Positions 26,670 through 35,511 of a stretch of 64,000 nt of DNA are shown in pieces. Numbering within the stretch: the first letter of the stretch is position 1; each line of letters opens with the position of its first letter. Both the position numbers and the translations under genes were made by a program. The stretch is from an uncultured Paracoccaceae bacterium. Its GTDB lineage: Bacteria; Pseudomonadota; Alphaproteobacteria; Rhodobacterales; Rhodobacteraceae. Location: contig CANLNT010000001.1 in NCBI GenBank assembly GCA_947492825.1, positions 1,054,001 through 1,118,000 of the forward strand, in the 5' to 3' direction. The notes beneath the pieces are model-generated. The model saw nothing but the letters and a program-made list of their open reading frames with translations, did no database searches and had not been told where the DNA came from.

Positions 26670-26806
26670 GTGGTGGAATTAATACCAGTTTAACCCATCA
26701 GTCAACCCTTTGGGTGAATGATGTTGCGCTGCGGCGGAGAAGGGAGGTTCTCAAGTCCGAAAGGGCGTGGTTAACTCCAATCCAAACAGACATCTGGGAG
26801 GATAGA

Positions 26807-27292
26807 ATGACGCACGTCAGTATGACCGTGAACGGCAAAGCCGTGACCGGAGAAGTGGAAGGCCGCACGCTGCTGGTTGATTTTCTGCGGAGTGATTTGC
26901 GCCTGACAGGCACGCATGTGGGCTGTGATACCAGCCAGTGTGGGGCCTGCGTGGTGCATGTGAACGGTCTGGCGGTCAAAGCCTGCACGATGTTTGCCGC
27001 AGAAGCGGACGGGGCAGAGGTTGCCACCATCGAAGGGCAGGCCAATGCGGACGGGTCGCTGAACGTGATCCAGCAGGCATTTCAGGATCACCACGGGTTG
27101 CAGTGCGGATTTTGCACGCCCGGCATGGTGATGTCGGCGGCGGCCTTGCTGAAGGACAATCCAAAGCCAACCGAGCAAGAGGTGCGCGATTACCTGGAAG
27201 GCAATATCTGCCGCTGCACCGGGTATCACAACATCGTCAAGGCGATCATGGCCGCAAGTGGTCAGGATGTCTCTGCGATTGCTGCTGAATAA
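26807..27292 (+). CDS. coxS: Form II CO dehydrogenase-like, small Fe-S subunit
   Basis: A 161-residue subunit with two [2Fe-2S] clusters. The plant-type ferredoxin domain has [15 protein letters not shown] and the C-terminal four-helix domain has [10 protein letters not shown] and [10 protein letters not shown]. It transfers electrons from the Mo centre of CoxL to the FAD of CoxM. The frame is open from 26714; ATG 26807 is chosen because CTGGGAGGATAGA precedes it and [13 protein letters not shown] is the family start. It is the first gene of coxS-coxL-coxM, the SLM order of form II clusters. Confidence 0.93.
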   Translation: MTHVSMTVNGKAVTGEVEGRTLLVDFLRSDLRLTGTHVGCDTSQCGACVVHVNGLAVKACTMFAAEADGAEVATIEGQANADGSLNVIQQAFQDHHGLQCGFCTPGMVMSAAALLKDNPKPTEQEVRDYLEGNICRCTGYHNIVKAIMAASGQDVSAIAAE

Positions 27293-27356
27293 GGACGTTT
27301 GATGCCGGGATCGATTATTCGACGAATAATCGCGGTTCCGCGAGGGAGGAATACAC

Positions 27357-29720
27357 ATGCCTAAAGATGGTGGAATTGGTGCCGCAACGACGCGCCGCGA
27401 AGACGTCCGGTTTTTGACCGGAAAGGGAACTTACACCGACGACATTCAAAAATTCGGAGAGGCAACGGCGGTTTTCGCCCGCAGCCAAGTCGCCAATGGG
27501 GTGATCAAGTCGATTGACACAACGGCGGCTGCCGCCATGCCCGGTGTGCTGGCCATTTTCACCGGCGACGACTTTGTCGAGGTTGGTGGCAACCCCGCTG
27601 GCTGGCTGATCAACAGCCGCGACGGGGAGCCGATGAAAGAGCCCAAGCGTCCGGTTCTGGCCCACGGCAAAGTCCGCCATGTTGGCGACGCCTATGCCGC
27701 TGTCATCGCAGAGACGGCCCAGCAGGCGCGCGACGCGGTCGAGGCGATTGAGGCCGACATCGAAGAATTGCCCGCCGTGATCGACATGGCCGCAGCACTT
27801 GCCGGTGACAATTTCGTGCATGACGAGATCGCAACCAATCAGTGCTTTGATTGGGGCTGGATCGAGGACAACCGCGCAGCCGCTGATGAGGCGATCAAGA
27901 ACGCCCCGCACGTCACGACGCTGGAGTTGGTGAACAACCGGCTGGTGCCGAACGCGATGGAGCCGCGGTCCTCGATGGCCGAATATGACGCGGCGGGGGA
28001 CAGTTACACCCTGCACACCACAAGCCAGAACCCGCACCTGACACGGCTGTTGATCAGCGCCTTTGTGCTGGGCATTCCCGAGAACAAGTTGACGGTCGTT
28101 GCCCCGGATGTGGGCGGCGGTTTCGGGTCGAAGATCTATCACTACGGTGAAGAGGCATTGGTGTTGGCGGCGGCCAAGAAGGTGGGGCGCCCGGTGCGCT
28201 GGACGGCTGATCGGACCGAAAGCTTTCTAACCGATGCCCACGGTCGGGATCATGTCACCAAGATTGAGTTGGCCTGCGAAAAGGACGGGACGTTCCTTGC
28301 GTTCCGCACCGAGACGATGGCGAATGTCGGCGCCTATTTGTCCAACTTTTCGACCGCCACGCCGACATTCCTGCATGGGACGCTTATGGCGGGCAATTAC
28401 ACGGTGCCGGTGATCTATGCCAACGTCAAAGCGGTGTTCACCAACACCGCCCCGGTGGACGCCTATCGCGGGGCCGGGCGGCCAGAGGCGACCTATTCCA
28501 TCGAACGTGTGATCGACAAGACGGCCCGAGAGTTGGGGATTGATCCGATGGAGATCCGCCGCAAGAACTTTATCAAGCCAGAGCAGTTTCCCTATGCAGG
28601 GGCGGCGGGGCTTGAGTACGACAGCGGCAATTATCACGCGCTGATGGACAAGCTGGAAGAAAAGCTGGACCGCGACGGATTCGCCCAGAGGCGCGCTGCA
28701 AGCGAGGCCAAGGGCAAGTGGCGAGGTCTTGGCATTAACACCTATGTCGAGGCTTGCGGCATCGCACCATCAAACCTTGTGGGTGTCTTGGGGTCCCGGG
28801 TAGGGCTTTATGATGCGGCCACAGTGCGGGTGAATGCCACGGGCAATCTGTCGGTCATGGTGGGTGCCCACAGCCACGGGCAGGGGCATGAAACCGTGTT
28901 CCCGCAGATCGTGGGCGAGATGCTGGGGATTGATCCGGCGACCATCGACATCGTGCACGGTGACACCAGCAAGATCCCGTTTGGGATGGGCACCTATGGG
29001 TCACGTTCGCTGGCGGTATGTGGTTCTGCCATGGTGCGGGCCACAGAGAAGATCATCGCCAAGGCCAGCAAGATCGCGGCGCATATGCTTGAGGCCGCGG
29101 AGGGTGATGTGGAGTTTGCCGATGGGGCGTTCACTGTCAAAGGCACCGACAAGTCGGTCGGCTTTGGCGAGGTGGCGCTGAAGGCCTATATCCCCCATGA
29201 GTTCCCGATAGAGGATATTGAACCGGGGCTGGAAGAGACGGCGTTCTACGATCCGGCCAATTTCACCTATCCCGCAGGCGCTTATGGCTGCGAGGTTGAG
29301 GTGGACCCTGAGACAGGGCAGGTCAGTATTGAGCGTTTCATCGCCGTGGATGACGTCGGCAATGTGATGAACCCGATCATTGTCGAGGGTCAAATTCAGG
29401 GTGGCGTTGGCCAAGGTGTTGGACAGGCCTTGCTGGAAGGGGCGGTCTATGATGCGGACGGGCAGCTGCTGACCGGGTCCTACATGGACTACACCATGCC
29501 ACGGGCTGCCGATTTGCCGTTTGTGGAGATCGACAATTCCTGTGTCACGCCGTGTGCACATAACCCGCTTGGGGTGAAGGGCTGCGGCGAGGCCGGGGCC
29601 ATCGGATCACCGGCGACGGTTGTGAATGCGGTGGTGGATGCGTTGCAATCGGGTGGCAAGGACGTCGATCACGTGGATATGCCACTGACGCCCGCGCGCG
29701 TCTGGGCGGCGATGCAATAG
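27357..29720 (+). CDS. coxL: Form II CO dehydrogenase-like, large molybdenum subunit
   Basis: A 787-residue molybdenum hydroxylase subunit. The active-site loop is AYRGAGR (residues 369-375), the form II signature; true aerobic CO dehydrogenase (form I) has AYxCSFR, so CO oxidation is not assured. Other family elements are [18 protein letters not shown] and the C-terminal Glu region [17 protein letters not shown]. The start has GGGAGGAATACAC ahead of ATG. The substrate could be CO at low rate or another small carbonyl or heterocycle. Maturation genes lie upstream (XdhC, MoxR, VWA). Confidence 0.93.
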   Translation: MPKDGGIGAATTRREDVRFLTGKGTYTDDIQKFGEATAVFARSQVANGVIKSIDTTAAAAMPGVLAIFTGDDFVEVGGNPAGWLINSRDGEPMKEPKRPVLAHGKVRHVGDAYAAVIAETAQQARDAVEAIEADIEELPAVIDMAAALAGDNFVHDEIATNQCFDWGWIEDNRAAADEAIKNAPHVTTLELVNNRLVPNAMEPRSSMAEYDAAGDSYTLHTTSQNPHLTRLLISAFVLGIPENKLTVVAPDVGGGFGSKIYHYGEEALVLAAAKKVGRPVRWTADRTESFLTDAHGRDHVTKIELACEKDGTFLAFRTETMANVGAYLSNFSTATPTFLHGTLMAGNYTVPVIYANVKAVFTNTAPVDAYRGAGRPEATYSIERVIDKTARELGIDPMEIRRKNFIKPEQFPYAGAAGLEYDSGNYHALMDKLEEKLDRDGFAQRRAASEAKGKWRGLGINTYVEACGIAPSNLVGVLGSRVGLYDAATVRVNATGNLSVMVGAHSHGQGHETVFPQIVGEMLGIDPATIDIVHGDTSKIPFGMGTYGSRSLAVCGSAMVRATEKIIAKASKIAAHMLEAAEGDVEFADGAFTVKGTDKSVGFGEVALKAYIPHEFPIEDIEPGLEETAFYDPANFTYPAGAYGCEVEVDPETGQVSIERFIAVDDVGNVMNPIIVEGQIQGGVGQGVGQALLEGAVYDADGQLLTGSYMDYTMPRAADLPFVEIDNSCVTPCAHNPLGVKGCGEAGAIGSPATVVNAVVDALQSGGKDVDHVDMPLTPARVWAAMQ

Positions 29721-29736
29721 GCGAATGGGTTGGACT

Positions 29737-29786
29737 GGGGGTTTCACACCCCCAGACCCCCGTGGGATTATTTTGGCCAGAAGAAG
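29737..29786 (-). repeat. Dispersed intergenic repeat, family R1, copy 2
   Basis: GGGGGTTTCACACCCCCAGA followed by CCCCCGTGGGATTATTTTGG and CCAGAAGAAG is the reverse complement of the unit at 21158-21207, with a few changes. It lies between coxL and coxM, inside the operon. Confidence 0.85.
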
Positions 29787-29825
29787 CAGGGGACCTGCGC
29801 TTTGGCCTCAGCAAAGGACAAGACG

Positions 29826-30611
29826 ATGTATGCATTTGAGATAGAACAGCCCACGACGATTGCCGATGCGGCGGCGGCCCTGGGCGGAGAGGCGCAGGCG
29901 TTAGGGGGTGGGCAGACGCTTATCCCGACGCTGAAGCAAAGGTTGGCGAGCCCTGACAAGCTGGTCAGCCTGACCGGCATTGCGGAGATGCAGGGAATTT
30001 GCACCGATGATGACGGGCGACTGTGCATTGGTGGGGCGACGACCCATGCCGTTGTCGCGACCGGCGGCGGGGCCTATCCCGCGGTGGCGGCGATGGCGGG
30101 GCATATTGGCGATCCAGCTGTACGCAATCGCGGCACGATTGGGGGGTCATTGGCCAACAATGATCCGGCAGCCTGTTATCCGGCGGCGGTGCTGGGCAGT
30201 GGGGCCACAGTGGTGACAAATGCGCGCGAGATTGCAGCGGATGATTTCTTTGACGGGATGTTCAGCACCGCATTGGACGAAGGCGAGATCATCACCGAGG
30301 TAAAGTTTCCGGTGGCGCAGAAGGCGAACTATCAGAAGTTCGTGCAGCCCGCCTCGCGCTTTGCGCTGGTTGGGGTCTTTGTGGCGCAGTTTGCAGATGG
30401 CGTGCGCGTGGCCGTGACCGGTGCGTCAGAGGGCGGCGTGTTCCGTTGGACCGAGGCAGAGGCGGCATTGAGTGCGGATTTCAGTGCCAGCGCGCTGGCG
30501 GGGTTAAGCGTGCCTGCGGATGGCATGATCGGCGATTTGCATGGCACACCAGAGTACCGCGCGCATCTGGTCAAGGTGATGACGGGGCGGGCGGTGACAG
30601 CGGCGGGCTGA
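29826..30611 (+). CDS. coxM: Form II CO dehydrogenase-like, FAD subunit
   Basis: A 261-residue FAD-binding subunit. The two flavin motifs are GGGQTLIPTLKQRL near residue 27 and GDPAVRNRGTIGGSLANNDPA near residue 95, standard for the xanthine dehydrogenase FAD domain. It passes electrons to a quinone or other acceptor. The frame is open from 29730, but that would read through the R1 repeat; ATG 29826 has CAAAGGACAAGACG upstream and the family start MYAFEIEQP. It ends the operon before a terminator. Confidence 0.93.
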   Translation: MYAFEIEQPTTIADAAAALGGEAQALGGGQTLIPTLKQRLASPDKLVSLTGIAEMQGICTDDDGRLCIGGATTHAVVATGGGAYPAVAAMAGHIGDPAVRNRGTIGGSLANNDPAACYPAAVLGSGATVVTNAREIAADDFFDGMFSTALDEGEIITEVKFPVAQKANYQKFVQPASRFALVGVFVAQFADGVRVAVTGASEGGVFRWTEAEAALSADFSASALAGLSVPADGMIGDLHGTPEYRAHLVKVMTGRAVTAAG

Positions 30612-30636
30612 CGCGAGGTCCAAAAAGAAACAAGCG

Positions 30637-30665
30637 GGGGCGGGCCATGTGGCACCGCCCCTTTT
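30637..30665. terminator. Terminator between coxM and the PhyH gene
   Basis: GGGGCGG pairs with CCGCCCC around the loop gccatgtggca, followed by TTTTC. It sits between the convergent coxM and phytanoyl-CoA dioxygenase-like genes and directly abuts the latter's stop codon. Confidence 0.75.
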
Positions 30666-31784
30666 CTATGGCACCTGTCGTGCTGCCTGTGTGGCGAGGG
30701 CTGCAGCGAAATCCTTTGGTGTCATACGCGCGGACAGGGCGCGGTGCATCAAAGCGGCCTGGGTTTCGGGGGCCAGCCCGCCGATGGGCGGGTCGCGGTC
30801 AAGGTTGGTGGGAAAGCTGTAGCCTTCCGCGCAGGCGGCAATGGCCGCAGAATGATCACCGGGTTGATCCAGAAGCACCGGATAAAGGGCGCGGCACATG
30901 GCAGCGCGATCCAGCGCCTCCATCGCGCGACCAAAGGCCGAAGAGACCTGCAAGAGGTTCGCCATGCGATTGATGTCAGCGGTGGTGTTTGCCCCGGCGG
31001 CATGCAGCAGGGCGGGGTTGAAAAACAGCGCATCGCCCTTGGCGAGGGGGAGTTGGATGGCGTTGTCTTCAAAGAAAGCGCGGACGTCGGCGCGGCGGAA
31101 GGCGGCGTAGCCGGGGCCATAGGTTTGTGAAAACGGCAAAAGCCGTGTTGGGCCGCTTTCGACCGGCATGTCGCAATGGGCGATGGCCCCTTGCAGCGTC
31201 AGGGCGGCGGTCAGATCATGCACATGGGCGGGGTAGCGGGCGCAATCCTGAGCCGTTTGAAAACCTAGGTGGTAGTCGCGGTGCGCCGATTGTGCGGCCC
31301 CGCCGGGATAGACCAGATTGACTTGCGCGGTCATCTGATAGTGCGGGCCAAGCCATGCGGTGCAGGCCGCAGCAATCGCCGGGTTGCCAAAGTAAGCGGC
31401 AAAGACCGCAGGGTCGGCAAGGCACAGCTTTTGCGCCGCATTCCAGACCCGGTCATTGGTGCCGGCGGCAAAGTGGTCAGCCTCTGACCCGCCGGCGGCC
31501 TTTTCGGCCGCGATGATGTCGGAGTAGATCGTGGTGACCGCGTCGATGGCGCTGGTATCGGCATAAGCGCCGCGCAGGACAATGGCCCCCGGTCCCGTCA
31601 AGAGCACGTTGCCCCAAGCCGACAAAAGCGCTGGATCGGTCAGGTCAAGGTTGGCCACATCGTAGATTGGTACGTTGTGGCGCACCTCTGCCGCGAAGGG
31701 CAAGGCGTCAAGCGTGGCGGTGCGGGCGCAGATCGCGGCGAGGTCGGCCAGATCGACGGCGTTGGGGTGATAGAACCCGGTCAT
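30666..31784 (-). CDS. Phytanoyl-CoA dioxygenase (PhyH) family protein
   Basis: A 372-residue Fe(II)/2-oxoglutarate oxygenase-like protein. The metal-binding His and Asp are in GGAAQSAHRDYHLGF, and a distal His in FNPALLHAAGANTT is followed by an Arg in the usual place (INRMANLLQ). The family hydroxylates aliphatic or small polar substrates, and the substrate here is not predictable. Start ATG 31784 has AAAGGATGATCC upstream. It stands alone, convergent with coxM and followed upstream by infC on the same strand. Confidence 0.83.
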   Translation of the reverse strand: MTGFYHPNAVDLADLAAICARTATLDALPFAAEVRHNVPIYDVANLDLTDPALLSAWGNVLLTGPGAIVLRGAYADTSAIDAVTTIYSDIIAAEKAAGGSEADHFAAGTNDRVWNAAQKLCLADPAVFAAYFGNPAIAAACTAWLGPHYQMTAQVNLVYPGGAAQSAHRDYHLGFQTAQDCARYPAHVHDLTAALTLQGAIAHCDMPVESGPTRLLPFSQTYGPGYAAFRRADVRAFFEDNAIQLPLAKGDALFFNPALLHAAGANTTADINRMANLLQVSSAFGRAMEALDRAAMCRALYPVLLDQPGDHSAAIAACAEGYSFPTNLDRDPPIGGLAPETQAALMHRALSARMTPKDFAAALATQAARQVP

Positions 31785-31924
31785 GGATCATCCTTTGCAA
31801 CAATGCGCCTGACGGAGGGTCAACACCGCTTCTGCGCAGGAACACCGTCATTTCAATCGCGATATTGCCGGGTGGTCAATTGGCGCGGCGCGCGGACGCT
31901 GCCCTAGTACGTGCGCTGAAAAGC

Positions 31925-31952
31925 AAAAGGCAGGCCCGGTGGCCTGCCTTTT
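31925..31952. terminator. Strong bidirectional terminator downstream of infC
   Basis: AAAAGGCAGGCC-cggt-GGCCTGCCTTTT is a perfect 12-bp stem with a T-run on either strand. It lies 22 bases beyond the infC stop and ends the infC transcript. The rpmI-rplT genes, which often follow infC, are not here. Confidence 0.9.
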
Positions 31953-31974
31953 GGTGATCAACTTGTGTGCCGCG

Positions 31975-32520
31975 TTACTTGGCCAGCGGGCCGATCAGCA
32001 TGACCATCTGGCGGCCTTCCATCTTGGGAAAGTTTTCGACCTTGCCGGTTTCCTTGGTATCTTCTGCCACACGTTCGAGCAGTTGGCGGCCCAGTTCCTG
32101 GTGTGCCATTTCGCGACCACGGAAACGCAGGGTGACTTTGACCTTGTCGCCGTTTTCAAGAAACTTGAAGACATTGCGCATTTTCACATCGTAATCGTGG
32201 TTGTCCGTGTTGGGGCGGAACTTTACCTCTTTGATTTCAATGATCTTTTGCTTTTTGCGTGCCTCGGCTTCTTTCTTTTGGGTTTCGTATTTGAACTTGC
32301 CATAGTCCATGATCTTGCAGACAGGCGGCTTTGCGTTGGGCGAGATTTCCACCAGATCAAGGCCGGCGTCTTCGGCCATCATCAGCGCACGTTCGGGCGT
32401 CACAACGCCCACGTTTTCGCCATCCGCCCCGATCAGGCGGATTTCGCTGCCCCGGATGCGGTCGTTTACACGGGGGCCGGTATCACGCACCGGTGGTGCG
32501 TTATGAGGTCTGCGTCCTAT
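31975..32520 (-). CDS. infC: Translation initiation factor IF-3, apparent AUA start
   Basis: IF-3 binds the 30S subunit and checks the start codon. The protein shows [54 protein letters not shown] and [17 protein letters not shown]. The first usual start codon, GTG at 32490, would remove the conserved RRPHNAPP segment. Upstream in frame reads ATA-GGA-CGC-AGA-CCT-CAT, i.e. (I)[10 protein letters not shown], with GAAGGA eight bases before the ATA at 32520 and an in-frame TGA just beyond. No ATG lies between. An AUA (non-AUG) start is therefore the best reading and fits the known autoregulation of infC through rare start codons. Confidence 0.93.
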   Translation of the reverse strand: MGRRPHNAPPVRDTGPRVNDRIRGSEIRLIGADGENVGVVTPERALMMAEDAGLDLVEISPNAKPPVCKIMDYGKFKYETQKKEAEARKKQKIIEIKEVKFRPNTDNHDYDVKMRNVFKFLENGDKVKVTLRFRGREMAHQELGRQLLERVAEDTKETGKVENFPKMEGRQMVMLIGPLAK

Positions 32521-32719
32521 GGTACTTTTCCTTCAATGGTTTGAATTCTGTGTTGCATAACGTATCCTTGCCGCGCACCGGCTTCAACCCGCAATAAATC
32601 GCCGATTAGGGGGAACGCAAGGTGATAAGAGCCCCTTTTCATTGCTAAAAGGCTCTGACATATGGCGGACAAGGCCCGATTGCGGGCCATCACGTTTTCA
32701 GACTTGGAGGGAACATCCC

Positions 32720-33790
32720 ATGAGAGCGCTTTTGATTATTATCGTCGTCGCCGTTCTTGGCTTTTTTGGCTACCAATATGCCGCCAACGGGCGTGGCCCG
32801 GCAGAGGCCGTATCAGTCCTGACAGGTGGTGCCGCTGACATGGCTGACAGTGCCGCGGATGCCGCAGGCGAGGCCGCAGATGCGGTCACCGATGCCGCCG
32901 AAGGTGCGGTTGAAGCCACCACCGAGGCCGCAGAAGGCGCAGCAGACGCCGCAGCAGAGATGGCCGATGACGCCGCTGAAGCTGTGGAAGGCGCTGTTGA
33001 GGGTGCGGTTGAGGCCGCCGAAGGTGCGGCAGACGCCGCAGCGGACATGGCCGATGACGCCGCCGAAGCTGTGGAAGGCGCTGTTGAGGGTGCCGCTGAG
33101 GCCGCCGAAGGTGCGGCAGATGCCGCAGCTGATGCTGCCGAAGGTGCTGTGGAAGCTGTGACCGACACAGCCGAAGGTGCGGTTGAAGCTGCGACTGATG
33201 CTGCCAGCGATGCCGCGGATGCCGTGACAGACGCCGCTGAGGGCGCTGTTGAAGCGACAGAAGAGGCTGTTGAAGGTGCCACAGAGGCGGTCGAAGGTGC
33301 TGCTGAAGCCACCGAAGAGATGGCTGATGACGCGGCTACGGCCACCGAAGAAATGGCGGATGATGCCGCAGCGGCCACTGAAGAGATGGCTGATGATGCA
33401 GCAGAGGCCACCGAAGAGATGGCTGACGATGCGGCAGAGGCCACGGAAGAAATGGCGGACGAGGCTGCAGAAGCTGTTGAAGGTGCGACGGACGAAGCAA
33501 CCGAGGCTGTTGATGACGCCGCAGAGGCCACCGATGATGCAGCGGCCGCAACCGAAGAAGCTGCCGATGCCGCCACCGACGAAGCGATGGCCGAAGGCGA
33601 AGCCAGCATGGCAGAGACCCTGCTGACCATGGACGGCTTTGAAGCGGACAAGGTGCTGGAGATGATCGACGGTTCCGATCTGTCGGCTGTTCAGAAGACG
33701 GCACTGGGTGCAGCTGTGAACGCGGCCAAGGATAACCCCGATTTGCTGGAAGCAACCCTGACCCGCCTGAAAGAGGCGCTGGGTCAGTAA
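32720..33790 (+). CDS. Membrane-anchored Ala/Glu/Asp-rich repeat protein
   Basis: A 356-residue protein: one N-terminal membrane anchor (LLIIIVVAVLGFFGYQYA), about 270 residues of Ala, Glu, Asp, Thr, Val and Gly repeats, then a mixed C-terminal domain of about 55 residues (LLTMDGFEADKVLEMIDGSD onward). Two 29-residue units beginning AADAAAEMADDAAEAVEG are nearly identical, and five consecutive 11-residue units of the form EEMADDAAxAT follow. Such 11-mers favour long amphipathic helices or coiled coils. The periplasmic stalk or filament role is an inference; I do not recognise the family. GGAGGGAACATCCC precedes ATG 32720. It is bounded by a strong terminator. Confidence 0.8.
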   Translation: MRALLIIIVVAVLGFFGYQYAANGRGPAEAVSVLTGGAADMADSAADAAGEAADAVTDAAEGAVEATTEAAEGAADAAAEMADDAAEAVEGAVEGAVEAAEGAADAAADMADDAAEAVEGAVEGAAEAAEGAADAAADAAEGAVEAVTDTAEGAVEAATDAASDAADAVTDAAEGAVEATEEAVEGATEAVEGAAEATEEMADDAATATEEMADDAAAATEEMADDAAEATEEMADDAAEATEEMADEAAEAVEGATDEATEAVDDAAEATDDAAAATEEAADAATDEAMAEGEASMAETLLTMDGFEADKVLEMIDGSDLSAVQKTALGAAVNAAKDNPDLLEATLTRLKEALGQ

Positions 33791-33812
33791 GCCACCTGCC
33801 AGACCAAAGATC

Positions 33813-33844
33813 AGGGCCGCGTCAGCAATGACGCGGCCCTTTTT
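33813..33844 (+). terminator. Rho-independent terminator
   Basis: AGGGCCGCGTCA-gcaa-TGACGCGGCCCT is a perfect 12-bp stem followed by TTTT, located 23 bases past the stop of the repeat protein gene. Confidence 0.95.
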
Positions 33845-33965
33845 CGTGGCCGGTGATGCCCGGCGGCGCACCGAAGTATACCCAGATATACGTTGACTGC
33901 GACATCCGGGCGTTTAAATACGACATACCTTCATGACGGAAACGCTGCCAAGCAAGGGGACCAAA

Positions 33966-34208
33966 ATGCCGTACAACCGCACTTTTGAGCTGACGCTGGA
34001 AGACATCGACCTGATCGTAGAGGCGCTGCGCGCACGCGGGCGAGAGTTGTGCTCTATGCGGCGGGCGTTGTCGGATGAGAACCCGGCTGATCTGCCATCC
34101 ATCACGGTGATTGATGCGGACATGCGGACCGGAGAAGAGCTATTGGGGCGGCTGCACAACCAAAAGGTCTTTTACCGCCCCAAGGCCAAGGTTTACGTCG
34201 GCGGGTAG
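33966..34208 (+). CDS. Small hypothetical protein
   Basis: An 80-residue soluble protein, MPYNRTFELTLEDIDLIVEA..., rich in charged residues, with no recognised domain. The frame is open from ATG 33933, but ATG 33966 has AAGGGGACC at good spacing and gives a compact protein. A short inverted repeat GTATA-cccaga-TATAC lies upstream near 33876-33891. The coding frame ends KAKVYVGG. Function unknown. Confidence 0.6.
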   Translation: MPYNRTFELTLEDIDLIVEALRARGRELCSMRRALSDENPADLPSITVIDADMRTGEELLGRLHNQKVFYRPKAKVYVGG

Positions 34209-34238
34209 GTGGGCCATCAGCCCACCTTGCGCAGGTGA

Positions 34239-34655
34239 TCAGGCGGCTGCGAAGACCGCGTAGCCCATGATCAACACACAGACCCACCCCAGATTGAAGA
34301 TGATCGAACGTGTCGGGAACAGCGCGACACCCGAGACCATGCCGACGGCGTGGATAATGCGGATCCAGAAGAAGGCAATCGCCGTCCAATAGGTCAGGGC
34401 TGTAAAGCCGTCCATCCGGTCCACGATCAGCACCAGCACCGCAAATGGCAGGAATTGTTCCAGCAGGTTCAGATGCGCCCGGTGCGCGCGGTGAATCCAT
34501 GCAGGCAGTAAGTTCAGGTCAGCGGGCCGGGAAAAGCCATCAGCGGGGCCTGTGGTTTCGGGCAGGCGGGCCACGCCTACGACATAGGGCAGCCACATGG
34601 TTGCGGCAAAAAGGGTCAGGCATGTCAGCACGCCAAGTTCGGTTGGAAAGTCCAT
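34239..34655 (-). CDS. MAPEG family membrane protein
   Basis: A 138-residue protein with about four membrane helices. RAHRAHLNLLEQFLPFAVLVL contains the typical E-N/Q-F motif region of MAPEG proteins (membrane glutathione and eicosanoid enzymes), and FFWIRIIHAVGMVSG matches the later conserved arginine/histidine segment. The bacterial reaction is uncertain; glutathione-dependent detoxification is possible. It lies downstream of the ArsR-SRPBCC fusion on the same strand with a 22-base gap. Confidence 0.85.
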   Translation of the reverse strand: MDFPTELGVLTCLTLFAATMWLPYVVGVARLPETTGPADGFSRPADLNLLPAWIHRAHRAHLNLLEQFLPFAVLVLIVDRMDGFTALTYWTAIAFFWIRIIHAVGMVSGVALFPTRSIIFNLGWVCVLIMGYAVFAAA

Positions 34656-34677
34656 CGGGTAAACTCCTTACGCTTTG

Positions 34678-35421
34678 TTACATCGCGGCTTTCAGGCCGG
34701 TTCCGGTTTCAAGATAGGATTTGAGTGATGCCGCCAGACGTGCCCAGCCTTCGGCAAAGCCTTCCTGACCGGGGGCCAGATCATAGTGTTCGATGGTCAG
34801 TTTGCATTGCTCGCCCTGTGGCTCGATCAGATAGACCATGTGGCTGGCAGGCGCGTCGGGCCCCATGAACACAGGTTCGAATGTCATCGCGATGCGGGTC
34901 TTTGGGTCCATTGCGGTGGTGACCTGACGCAGCATCGCCTCGCCGTTGGGCAGGATGAAGGCCGTCGCCTGATCGACACCGGGATTGCCCTGCACGGTGT
35001 TGCAGGCAAAGTGATATGCGGCCATCTGGTCCGCCTCTGTCAGGGCCGCCCAAAGCGCGTCTTGCGTGCAGCGGATAAAGGTTTGCATCATGAAATCGGG
35101 TTTGGCCATCGCGGTGTCCTTTTCGAGCTTGGCTTTCAATTCGGTGAGCGCGCGGGCCTGTCTTTGAAAGAAGGGCGCGGCCCAACGGTCCATAACCTCC
35201 TGAAGCGGAAGCGGGTTGAGATAGTGGTATTTGAAACGTCCCACCTTACGGGTGACGATCAGGCCCGAATCCTCGAGCAGCCGCAGGTGCTTCATGACAC
35301 CAAAGCGGCTCATCTCCAGGCTCGCCTCAAGATCCGAAAGCGATTGGCCGTCCCGCTGGCGCAAAGCGTCCAGAAGAGCGCGGCGCGTGGGGTCGCTGAG
35401 GGCTTTGAAGATCAGGTCCAT
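34678..35421 (-). CDS. ArsR-type regulator fused to an SRPBCC domain
   Basis: A 247-residue fusion. Residues 1-95 form an ArsR winged helix (IFKALSDPTRRALLDALRQR, then LEASLEMSRFGVMKHLRLLEDSGLI). From about residue 108 an SRPBCC/AHSA1 domain follows (RCTQDALWAALTEADQMAAYHF, GFAEGWARLAASLKSYL). It may be a one-component ligand-sensing repressor, the ligand binding the SRPBCC domain (inference). The frame continues to 35682, but ATG 35421 has TAAGG upstream and the extension would cover the operator and the neighbouring gene. The dyad at 35433-35468 is its likely operator. Confidence 0.87.
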   Translation of the reverse strand: MDLIFKALSDPTRRALLDALRQRDGQSLSDLEASLEMSRFGVMKHLRLLEDSGLIVTRKVGRFKYHYLNPLPLQEVMDRWAAPFFQRQARALTELKAKLEKDTAMAKPDFMMQTFIRCTQDALWAALTEADQMAAYHFACNTVQGNPGVDQATAFILPNGEAMLRQVTTAMDPKTRIAMTFEPVFMGPDAPASHMVYLIEPQGEQCKLTIEHYDLAPGQEGFAEGWARLAASLKSYLETGTGLKAAM

Positions 35422-35432
35422 GTGAGCCTTAT

Positions 35433-35468
35433 AAGTTACAAAATAGTCACGTGACAATAGGGTAACTT
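35433..35468. promoter_or_regulatory. Nested dyad operator candidate
   Basis: Outer arms AAGTTAC (35433-35439) and GTAACTT (35462-35468) and the inner palindrome GTCACGTGAC (35446-35455) share exactly one centre, 35450.5. It lies between the divergent ArsR-SRPBCC fusion and the alpha/beta hydrolase gene, so it probably controls both. Confidence 0.75.
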
Positions 35469-35511
35469 GTAAGGACTTGCGGTCAGGGGCGGCCTGTGAT
35501 GGGCTATCCTT

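Noticed and set aside
32770-33651. A 293-codon Ser/Ala-rich minus-strand frame across the repeat protein gene
   Set aside because: It mirrors the GC-rich repeats of the plus-strand gene, which has the membrane anchor, ribosome-binding site and terminator.
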